Assembly: GCA_947626175.1 (NCBI GenBank)
Contig: CANQRE010000053.1
Location: 1-5,347 of the forward strand
DNA length: 5,347 bases
Source of the DNA: an uncultured Clostridia bacterium
GTDB taxonomy: Bacteria; Bacillota; Clostridia; Christensenellales; UBA1242
Reading direction: 5' to 3'
Below, in pieces: positions 1-5,347 of the stretch (the stretch's first letter is position 1; each line of letters opens with the position of its first letter). Below the pieces are notes generated by a model that worked only from the letters and a program-made list of their open reading frames with translations, had not been told where the DNA came from and did not search any database. Position numbers and translations under genes: made by a program.

Positions 1-1249
1 ATGATGACTTTGTTTATGCCTTCGGTGATGTCAGTCATAATTATTTTTGGCCTGCCTGCTCGTGCCGCCAAAATTGCCGCTTCATTGAGCATATTTTCAA
101 TGTCGGCGCCTGTGAAGCCGCTTGTTATGCGTGCAAGTGTTTTAAAGTCCACACTTTCATCAATTGGCTTGTTTTTGGCATGAATTTTCAAAATTCCTTC
201 CCTTCCACGAACATCGGGAACATGAACATATATTTGTCTGTCAAATCTGCCTGGACGAAGAAGTGCTGGATCAAGAACATCGCTTCTGTTTGTGGCTGCA
301 AGCACAATGATTCCTTCATTTGACTCAAAGCCGTCCATTTCAACCAAAAGCTGATTGAGCGTTTGCTCTCTTTCATCATTTCCGCCGCCAAGACCTGCCC
401 CACGTTGTCTGCCCACAGCATCTATTTCATCGATGAACACAATGCAAGGCTTGTTGCGCTTTGCCTGTTCAAACAAATCACGAACCCGAGATGCTCCAAC
501 GCCGACAAACATTTCAACAAAATCTGATCCTGAAATTGAAATAAATGGAACATTGCTTTCGCCCGCAACAGCACGTGCAAGCAAGGTTTTTCCTGTTCCC
601 GGATTGCCACAAGAAGCACTCCTTTTGGAATTCTTGCTCCAAGATCGGTGAATTTTTTTGGATTTTTCAAAAATTCAACAATTTCTTCAAGTTCTGCCTT
701 TTCTTCATCCGCTCCAGCAATGTCTGCAAACCTGACTTTTGTTGTGACAAAGCCCTTTGCCCTTGTTTTGCCAAAGCTCATGGCACTGCGATTTGAGCCA
801 GCCATCATGCGATACAAAACCCAAATCATAATTCCGCCAAAAGCAATGATCAAAATAGTTGGAAGCAAAGACATAAACCAATTTGTGCTTGGCTTTGCTG
901 TGTCATACGAAATTTCTTTTCCAGAATTGTCTATTTTGTCAATTATGCGATTGATGTCAGTTGAAACTGAATATTCAAAATAATAATCGGCATCGTTTGG
1001 AAAATTTCTTTCATTTTGGCTTCCTTCGACCAAAACATATCCAACCCCATCACTATAATACAATTTTGTCATTTGTATGTTTTTTGTGTCGCCATCCTCA
1101 AACTCACCAGCAATGAGTTGATCAACGTCACTTAGCTCAATTCTTTTGCCCGGATTTGATGTGTCAATGAACAAAAAACACACCAAAAGAACCACAAGCA
1201 AAATAAGAATCAAGTATGAAAACCTAAATCCTTTTTTCTTTTCTTCCAA
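1..1249 (-). pseudogene. ftsH: FtsH ATP-dependent zinc metalloprotease, frameshifted and cut by the window edge
   Basis: Membrane-anchored AAA+ protease that extracts and degrades misfolded membrane proteins and some regulators. Visible parts in order: membrane segment (residues about 11-28), extracytoplasmic domain (about 29-125), second membrane segment (about 126-148), then the AAA+ domain beginning with the family-typical VRFADIAGADEEKAELEEIV (172-191). The first frame is FtsH-like through IPKGVLLV (residue 214, base 608), then runs 61 unrelated residues to a TAG at 424-422. In the -1 frame the AAA+ domain continues without a gap to the edge: Walker A GNPGTGKT (215-222), pore loop FVGVG (248-252), Walker B IVFIDE (270-275), Asn321 and arginine fingers Arg332/Arg335. 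One base is therefore missing near 606-610. About 416 of the usual 600-650 residues are present; the HEXXH protease domain lies outside. The start is a TTG at 1249-1247 with GGAGGT seven bases upstream. Identity is certain; whether the gene is truly dead or the base was lost in sequencing is unknown. Confidence 0.93.
606..610 (-). other. Single-base frameshift site in ftsH at the Walker A motif
   Basis: Reading the minus strand, the GTG of Val214 (610-608) should be followed by a glycine codon. Reusing base 608 gives GGC AAT CCG GGA ACA GGA, which is the P-loop GNPGTG. The frame on each side is strongly FtsH-like right up to this point, so the lesion can be placed within a few bases. A run of three G that has become two is the simplest reading. 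No slippery heptamer is present, so I infer an indel, not programmed frameshifting. Confidence 0.9.
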
Positions 1250-1256
1250 AGTTGTT
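1250..1256 (-). other. Gap between ftsH SD and TTG start (start-deciding spacing)
   Basis: On the minus strand GGAGGT lies at 1262-1257, followed by seven bases (1256-1250) and then TTG GAA GAA AAG at 1249. This is a near-perfect Shine-Dalgarno at ideal distance. No in-frame ATG lies between it and the N-terminal membrane segment, so the TTG is taken as the true initiation codon and is translated as Met. Confidence 0.8.
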
Positions 1257-1265
1257 ACCTCCGCT

Positions 1266-1280
1266 TAAGTTTACGACTTA
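1266..1280. repeat. Short inverted repeat over the predicted ftsH transcription start
   Basis: A perfect 5-base inverted repeat, TAAGT-N5-ACTTA on either strand, sits between the predicted -10 box and the ribosome binding site. It could be an operator half-site pair or a weak hairpin at the 5' end of the message. With a stem this short and AT-rich, chance is a serious alternative. It does not look like the CtsR heptad repeat or the CIRCE element. Confidence 0.2.
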
Positions 1281-1308
1281 TTTTATCATAATTAATTTTT
1301 TTTTCCAA
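1280..1308 (-). promoter_or_regulatory. Predicted sigma-A promoter of ftsH with extended -10
   Basis: On the minus strand a -35 box TTGGAA (1308-1303) is followed by a 17-base spacer and a -10 box TAAAAT (1285-1280). The TGA just before the -10 box provides the extended -10 TGN motif. A start site near 1273 would leave a leader of about 24 bases ending in the strong ftsH ribosome binding site. Boxes and spacing are seen directly; activity is inferred. It suggests ftsH is transcribed in growing cells independently of the germination operon. Confidence 0.6.
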
Positions 1309-1371
1309 CCATTTTTTGCTGTTATATGATAATAGTATATTTATTGGCTCGACAAAAAATTTTAAGCAATT

Positions 1372-2664
1372 TTAATTTGGCAAAACGGTGACAGTAAATT
1401 TAAAAGCCACCTTTCCCAAAAAGTCATCAACATGGTCAAGTGTTTTTACAAATTTTTTTGTTTCAGCGCGTTTTTTGCTGTAAAACTTGCTGTAAATTTC
1501 CAAAATGTCAGTTTTGTCTTTTACAAGTTTTTCCAAAACCATTTGAACGTCCTTTTTGACAAACTCTTCCACCTTTTCCCTTATTTGTGGAGATATGTAA
1601 CTTGATTCAAACTTTTTGCTGCGATCGTTTTTGTCACCATCCACTTCAATGAGCGAAACATACAGCTTTATGCTTGCATTGTAAACCGGCGTGCCATTTT
1701 CATATTCCAAAAACTGCTGTATATGTTTTTTGTTAACTCTGAAAATAAGCTGCGAATGGGTGAAATTTTCGTCAGTTATGTCGTCCAAAGTGAGAATTGA
1801 GCCAATTGTGTGTGAGTTAAACCAATTTACGCCCCTTAAAAAATCAGAAGAGATTATGTCGACTTTTTTACCATCTTTGACAATAAGTTCACTGCCGTCA
1901 TTGATAAGTTCCTTTTTGCTTTGGGAGGATTCTGAATCGCCTGAAGAACTTCCTGAAGATCCTCCGCCTGAAGAGCCTCCGCCCCCGCCATTGGCACTTC
2001 CGCCTCCGCCACCGCCCGAAGATTGGCTTGCTTGTGAAAGCGAAATTCCATCTATGTCGCCTTCAACAATTGGAAAATAGCTCATCATAATGCTGCGAGT
2101 TGGAGAATAATAACTTTGCATAAACGCATTGATTGTTGAGTCTTCCCAAGTTACATAATTGGAATTATAAAAGCTCAGTTCTTCCAAGTTTATGTCCGAT
2201 TGCGAGTCAAGCTCCTTTATGAACTCAATAAACTCTTTTGTTCCAACATTTGTTGCAAGCAAAACGCAACTTTGCGGAAGTGAAGCCACACGAATCAAAT
2301 AGTCAAGTGACGGAGTTATGTCTTCCTGCAAAAGTTTTTCGCTTACAACCGCGGTGTGAACGTGAAAAAGCGAAATGCTTTTTCCAATTTGCAGCCCTGC
2401 TTTTGTGAGAGCATCACTTAATGTTTTGCCGGTGCAAGTGTAAGCCTGATAGCTTTCGGAATAACTTTGATTGGGATATGACAAAAATGTTAAGAGCGTG
2501 ACTTCATATTCATCATCCACCTTGTCAATTCCAACCGCAGTGACAATGGGATTGCTCACGCTTTCAGGCGGAGCGATGATTGCAATTGGAAAAAAGACAA
2601 GGCCAATGAAAATAAGTGCCAAAAGCATTGGAGTGTGTTTTACTGCTTGCAAAAATCTTTTCAT
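1372..2664 (-). CDS. gerAC: Germinant receptor C subunit, Ger(x)C family, lacking the lipobox
   Basis: Third subunit of the spore inner-membrane germinant receptor; family members are normally lipoproteins on the outer face of that membrane. It has 430 residues against roughly 370-400 usual. Residues about 11-31 are one hydrophobic segment, then the family-typical IVTAVGIDK (40-48). The usual lipobox, Gly-Cys-Trp-Asp about 12 residues before that motif, is replaced by Ile29-Ile30-Ala31; the only cysteines are Cys77 and Cys133. The N-terminal segment may therefore be an uncleaved membrane anchor. A Gly/Ser-rich stretch (about 213-249) sits in the loop between FPIVEGD and the VKDGKKV strand and explains the extra length. 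The C-terminal part has the typical helix with KKDVQMVLEKLVKDKTDIL (370-388). The ATG overlaps the gerAB stop as ATGA, with AAGGAAGGTG five bases upstream. Family assignment is firm; the consequence of losing the cysteine is inference. Confidence 0.93.
   Translation of the reverse strand: MKRFLQAVKHTPMLLALIFIGLVFFPIAIIAPPESVSNPIVTAVGIDKVDDEYEVTLLTFLSYPNQSYSESYQAYTCTGKTLSDALTKAGLQIGKSISLFHVHTAVVSEKLLQEDITPSLDYLIRVASLPQSCVLLATNVGTKEFIEFIKELDSQSDINLEELSFYNSNYVTWEDSTINAFMQSYYSPTRSIMMSYFPIVEGDIDGISLSQASQSSGGGGGGSANGGGGGSSGGGSSGSSSGDSESSQSKKELINDGSELIVKDGKKVDIISSDFLRGVNWFNSHTIGSILTLDDITDENFTHSQLIFRVNKKHIQQFLEYENGTPVYNASIKLYVSLIEVDGDKNDRSKKFESSYISPQIREKVEEFVKKDVQMVLEKLVKDKTDILEIYSKFYSKKRAETKKFVKTLDHVDDFLGKVAFKFTVTVLPN
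1918..2028 (-). repeat. Low-complexity Gly/Ser linker region inside gerAC
   Basis: This stretch encodes residues about 213-249, almost all Gly and Ser with a Gly-rich half followed by a Ser/Gly half and an acidic tail (GDSES). At DNA level it is a GC-rich island in an AT-rich gene, with repeated TCTTCAGG units. It falls in a variable loop of the ectodomain between conserved strands, so it probably acts as a flexible spacer. The proline-rich frame on the opposite strand is its shadow. Confidence 0.75.
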
Positions 2665-3734
2665 TTTTTCACCTTCCTTTTGCCAAACGGCACAAGCAAA
2701 AGCACAGGGAAAAATATTTGAAGCAAAATGGCAAAATAAACCATAACATTTTTGCCAAGCTCAATTGCGACCAAATAATTTAACATTGACGAAACAACGA
2801 TTGACAAAAACACAATATCAAAAACCACCACGCTATATGTTTTTGACAAACGCGAAAACACTTTCATAAAACATTGCAAAAGAGCATAGCAATACAAACT
2901 TAGTTGCAAAAGCGAAATAAACATTATTGTTGTGATTGAAATGATGTCAAGCCTGCCTAGGTCAATAAAGCGATAAGAAAAAGTTATAATGTCCGACACC
3001 GCGTTTTTATACATAAAACTTGTGCTTCCAAAAGCGCTGTAAAACATAAAGTAAAGCACTGTGATTATGACGCTGCTTATGGCAAAATGGCAAAACAGCG
3101 ATTTTTTTGTTGCTTTGTCAAGGGTTATTCTGTCCATAAGCACAAAAAGCACAAGGCTGTCACCAAAGCAGAAAAAATATTTAAAACTGCCGGTGAAAAA
3201 GTTTTTTATTGGGCTGTCAAAAAACAAAGGAAATTTGTTAAAGTTCGCAATTGACAAAAACAAGCAAAAAACAAGTGCCCCTATCAAAAAAATATACATA
3301 AACTCACATCCTCGTGCCAAAGGGCGAAGCCCCCTTAAGCAACAAGAATTCATAATCAACAAAAAGATGAAAATGAAAATATAATAACTTGCGTCAAGAT
3401 AAACTTGCACATGAAAATACATGTATGAAATGTTGAAAATCAGCATTATTTTGTAAAAAAAATACAAAATCAGCAAAATATAAAACAATTTTGCAAAAAA
3501 TGTTCCCATTTTTTCTTGAATGATTTGATACAAACTTTGATTGGGACAAGTTTGCTTTAGCTTTACAAACAATGCAACAAGTCCAAGTTCCAAAGCTAGC
3601 AAAAACATGACAATAAAAACCCCATCCGCCTTTGAAGACTCAAACAAAAGCGAAGGAAGCACCAAAAGCTTGTTTGCCAATAGCAAAAGTGAAGCAATCA
3701 CTCCAGTTTGTCGCGCAGAAAGAGTTTGATTCAT
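2661..3734 (-). CDS. gerAB: Germinant receptor B subunit, GerAB/GerKB spore permease family
   Basis: Integral membrane subunit of the receptor, belonging to the spore permease branch of the APC transporter superfamily; in studied bacilli this subunit forms the nutrient-binding pocket. The 357 residues match the usual length (about 360-370) and form about ten hydrophobic segments across nearly the whole protein. Family-like features are the N-terminal LSARQTGVIASLLLLANKLL (5-24) with LP at 26-27, the cytoplasmic loop LRGLRPLARGCEF (133-145), and FIDLGRLDII (256-265) before a late membrane helix. The protein ends with a basic tail (KRKVKK). Nine cysteines, mostly within membrane segments, are more than I would expect. 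The ATG overlaps the gerAA stop by four bases (ATGA), with GAGG five bases upstream, and its own stop overlaps gerAC the same way, implying translational coupling and a 1:1:1 complex. The germinant cannot be deduced. Confidence 0.93.
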   Translation of the reverse strand: MNQTLSARQTGVIASLLLLANKLLVLPSLLFESSKADGVFIVMFLLALELGLVALFVKLKQTCPNQSLYQIIQEKMGTFFAKLFYILLILYFFYKIMLIFNISYMYFHVQVYLDASYYIFIFIFLLIMNSCCLRGLRPLARGCEFMYIFLIGALVFCLFLSIANFNKFPLFFDSPIKNFFTGSFKYFFCFGDSLVLFVLMDRITLDKATKKSLFCHFAISSVIITVLYFMFYSAFGSTSFMYKNAVSDIITFSYRFIDLGRLDIISITTIMFISLLQLSLYCYALLQCFMKVFSRLSKTYSVVVFDIVFLSIVVSSMLNYLVAIELGKNVMVYFAILLQIFFPVLLLVPFGKRKVKK

Positions 3735-5158
3735 TTTTGCCTCGTTTTGTTTTTGTTTGAAAAAGACTGCGGCCGTGTTTTCATGTTGTTGACCGTTTCC
3801 TTTATGAGTGCATCCTTTAGGTCGGAATCAACCCTTGGAGCAAACGGCGCAAGATATGGAGCACCATAGGAATCTATTGAGGCAAGATAAACAACAATGT
3901 AAATCATAAGCCCAACAATTCCAAACAGTCCCAGCGAGCCGCCAACAAACAAAAACAAATGCTGCAAAATCGTCAGTTGATATGACTCTTCCGGCACAGT
4001 GTATAACGCAATTTTTGCAATGGCAATGATTATCACCGCTGGAGGCGACAAAAGCCCAGCCTTTACGCCTGTGTCACCCAAAATCAACGCCCCAACAATT
4101 GAAGTTGCAAGCCCCAAATAACTTGGAAGGCGAAGCGAAACTTCATACAAAATTTGAAACAACAAGTCCACAAAAAGCATTTCCAAAAACGGCGTGAATG
4201 GAAGCCCTTTTGTTGTGTTTGTGATTGTGATCAAAAACTTGATTGGAATAACGTTTTGATGAAAAATTCTCAGGGCAACATATGTTCCTGGCACAATCAC
4301 AGCAATCAAAATTGCCAAAATTCTTACAATTCGAATGAAAGAGGAATAAATGTGGCTGGAATAATAATCGTTGCTGGCTTGAACTTCTTCAAGAAACAAA
4401 AATGGAACGCTTAAAACAATTGGCGAGCCATCAACCATGATTGCAACCCTGCCTTCAAGCATTTTTGCTGCAATAATGTCAGGTTTTTCAACTCCGCCAA
4501 CCTGTTTGAAAAGCGACTGCGGATTTTTTTCCAAAAATTTGAGTATGTAATACGAATCAATGATGCCGTCAATGTTGATTTGCTGCAAGCGTTTTTCGAT
4601 TTCTTTGACAACTTTGTCATTTGCAATGCCTTTTAAGTAAGCCATCACAACTTTGGTGTTTGAATATTTGCCAACATTCATTTCCTTGAGCACCAAATGC
4701 TGCGTGTAAAACCTGCGCCGAATGAGAGTTATGTTTGTTTTGATATCTTCAGTAAATCCTTCTCTTGGCCCTTGAATAACTGCCGAAGTTGGCGGCTCAG
4801 ATGGAGTCCTGGCGGGATATTTTTGAATGTCAACCGCAATATATTTTGGGCTGTCACTCATAAGCACAACCACGTTGCCTTGCAAAATTTTTTCAATGGC
4901 TTGACTTGGCTCAATTTCTTCAACACCGCTAACTTTGAGAATTTTTGTGCTGATCGATGCAAAATCAAGCTTTTGTTTTGTGGCGATAAGCGGCTCATAA
5001 ACGCCTTCAACAAACAATTGCTGATCAATTATGCTTTTAAGAAAAACCAGTCCAACCTTTTTTGTTTGCTTTTCAAAACTGCGCGAAGAAAAATCGCTTG
5101 AATTGTTAAGCTGCTCAGAAATAAGACTTATTTGTTGTTCAACATCAAAAATCGGCAT
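3731..5158 (-). CDS. gerAA: Germinant receptor A subunit, GerAA/GerKA family
   Basis: Large subunit of the germinant receptor: a soluble N-terminal region followed by a membrane domain in the inner spore membrane. With the start used here it has 475 residues, the normal length. Family motifs are GVYEPL (52-57), the hallmark EPPTSAVIQGPREGFTE (121-137), the pre-membrane EVQASNDYY (258-266), a first membrane segment at about 276-297, LPFTPFLEMLF (319-329) leading to RLP (343-345), GDTGVKAGLLSPP (361-373), and SYGAPYLAPFAP (430-441) before a basic C-terminal tail. In the LPF...RLP segment, residues often Glu and Arg are Gln335 and Tyr338, a modest divergence. An ATG at 5164-5162 is also in frame, but only two bases separate it from AAGG (5170-5167); the ATG at 5158 has eight and is preferred. 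SpoVAF is related, but the fused gerAB-gerAC context argues for GerAA. First gene of the operon, behind a sigma-G-like promoter. Confidence 0.94.
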   Translation of the reverse strand: MPIFDVEQQISLISEQLNNSSDFSSRSFEKQTKKVGLVFLKSIIDQQLFVEGVYEPLIATKQKLDFASISTKILKVSGVEEIEPSQAIEKILQGNVVVLMSDSPKYIAVDIQKYPARTPSEPPTSAVIQGPREGFTEDIKTNITLIRRRFYTQHLVLKEMNVGKYSNTKVVMAYLKGIANDKVVKEIEKRLQQINIDGIIDSYYILKFLEKNPQSLFKQVGGVEKPDIIAAKMLEGRVAIMVDGSPIVLSVPFLFLEEVQASNDYYSSHIYSSFIRIVRILAILIAVIVPGTYVALRIFHQNVIPIKFLITITNTTKGLPFTPFLEMLFVDLLFQILYEVSLRLPSYLGLATSIVGALILGDTGVKAGLLSPPAVIIIAIAKIALYTVPEESYQLTILQHLFLFVGGSLGLFGIVGLMIYIVVYLASIDSYGAPYLAPFAPRVDSDLKDALIKETVNNMKTRPQSFSNKNKTRQK

Positions 5159-5166
5159 GACCATTT

Positions 5167-5170
5167 CCTT
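5167..5170 (-). other. Ribosome binding site that decides the gerAA start
   Basis: AAGG within AAAAGGAAATGGTCATG is the only Shine-Dalgarno-like sequence before gerAA. The upstream ATG (5164) follows after two bases, too close for normal initiation; the ATG at 5158 follows after eight, which is ideal. If the predicted sigma-G start site near 5171 is right, the first ATG would also have almost no leader. Confidence 0.6.
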
Positions 5171-5177
5171 TTGAAAA

Positions 5178-5208
5178 TAGTATGCCGAGTTTGTTTTTTA
5201 TTTATGCA
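5178..5208 (-). promoter_or_regulatory. Predicted sigma-G (forespore) promoter of the gerA operon
   Basis: On the minus strand TGCATA (5208-5203) and CATACTA (5184-5178) are separated by 18 bases. The sigma-G consensus known from Bacillus subtilis is about TGAATA, 17-18 bases, CATACTA, so the -10 box is exact, the -35 box differs at one base and the spacing fits. Germinant receptor operons are established sigma-G targets. The -35 box overlaps the stop codon of the upstream gene. The start site would be near 5171, leaving a leader of only about 13 bases before the preferred gerAA start. Confidence 0.65.
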
Positions 5209-5347
5209 ATCACACTTTGAACCGATGTTGCCTGCCCTGAAAAGGTGTTGTGAGGCCATGAGAGCGGCTTTACTGTGAAGGTGTGCCCTATTGTGGCAAT
5301 GCCCCTTAAGGAATAAGTCATGCGATAGCCATTTGAAAGTGCGGTGA
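5202..5347 (-). CDS. C-terminal end of an unidentified protein (partial)
   Basis: An open frame enters from the right edge and ends at TAA (5204-5202), giving 47 residues that finish with TFSGQATSVQSVIA. The residues are rich in Thr, Ser, Gly and alternating hydrophobics (for example GIATIGHTFTV), suggesting beta structure such as a surface or extracellular domain, but I do not recognise a family. No hairpin terminator follows before gerAA, 43 bases away. A second minus-strand frame is also open here and runs into gerAA out of frame, but its composition (many His, Lys, Cys) is less protein-like. The codons use more G and C at third positions than gerA. Identity needs the sequence beyond the edge. 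Confidence 0.5.
   Translation of the reverse strand, partial: TALSNGYRMTYSLRGIATIGHTFTVKPLSWPHNTFSGQATSVQSVIA

Noticed and set aside
188..421. Minus-strand 77-codon frame beginning with MLWADNVG
   Set aside because: It is the out-of-frame continuation after the ftsH frameshift stop. The same bases encode conserved AAA+ sequence, including the arginine fingers, in the correct frame.
606..632. Programmed -1 frameshifting in ftsH, with AAAAGGAG upstream as a stimulatory Shine-Dalgarno
   Set aside because: The shift point CTT GTG GCA has no slippery X-XXY-YYZ sequence and neither tRNA could re-pair in the -1 frame. The AAAAGGAG is explained by the conserved Pro-Lys-Gly codons.
1348..1371. Possible rho-independent terminator after gerAC (AAAATT-GCTTAA-AATTTT followed by T)
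   Set aside because: The stem is only six A/T pairs with no GC and a poor following T tract, so it would be too weak to count as a terminator.
1854..2051. Minus-strand 65-codon frame inside gerAC, rich in Ala/Glu/Gln
   Set aside because: Shifted reading of the same low-complexity linker; gerAC keeps family sequence on both sides without any frame change.
1691..2080. Plus-strand frame encoding a proline-rich protein (PPPEEPPPPP)
   Set aside because: The proline run is the exact antisense of the Gly/Ser linker codons of gerAC, and the frame lies wholly inside that gene.
3061..3384. Plus-strand frame opposite gerAB (107 codons, Lys-rich)
   Set aside because: It is antisense to conserved gerAB membrane segments and its Lys-rich composition follows from the Phe/Leu codons on the other strand.
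4697..5101. Plus-strand frame opposite the gerAA N-terminal region (134 codons)
   Set aside because: It overlaps the hallmark GPREGFTE region of gerAA on the other strand, and its Asn/Phe/Cys-rich product resembles no protein family.

Overview
The window looks like a piece of chromosome from an AT-rich, endospore-forming Firmicute (Bacillota), most likely of the class Clostridia. The reasons are a complete nutrient germinant receptor operon of the GerA/GerK type, low-GC codon use, purine-rich Shine-Dalgarno sequences, and GerAA motifs of the form I think of as clostridial. The genus cannot be fixed from this sequence. Every gene I can support lies on the minus strand, so the window reads from right (5347) to left (1).

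Layout in the direction of transcription. (1) 5347-5202: the last 47 codons of an unidentified gene. (2) 5203-5178: a close match to a sporulation sigma-G promoter, with its -35 box on the stop codon of that gene. (3) 5158-3731, 3734-2661 and 2664-1372: gerAA, gerAB and gerAC, joined by two ATGA stop/start overlaps. They encode the A, B and C subunits of a spore inner-membrane germinant receptor. (4) 1371-1250: an AT-rich spacer with a good extended -10 sigma-A promoter and no convincing terminator. (5) 1249 to the window edge: ftsH, the membrane AAA+ zinc metalloprotease. It has a TTG start, a one-base frameshift exactly at the Walker A motif, and is cut by the edge before its protease domain.

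How the genes work together: GerAA, GerAB and GerAC normally form one complex in the inner membrane of the dormant spore that senses nutrients and triggers germination. The predicted forespore promoter fits this. FtsH is a general membrane quality-control protease; its own housekeeping-type promoter suggests it is expressed independently of the receptor, although readthrough is possible.

Most unusual points: the GerC subunit has no lipobox cysteine, although the family is normally a lipoprotein, and it carries a long Gly/Ser linker inside its ectodomain; ftsH is broken by one missing base while everything downstream stays fully conserved; and the sigma-G-like promoter is embedded in the end of the upstream gene. 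I see no mobile element, CRISPR array, RNA gene or clearly new multi-gene system.
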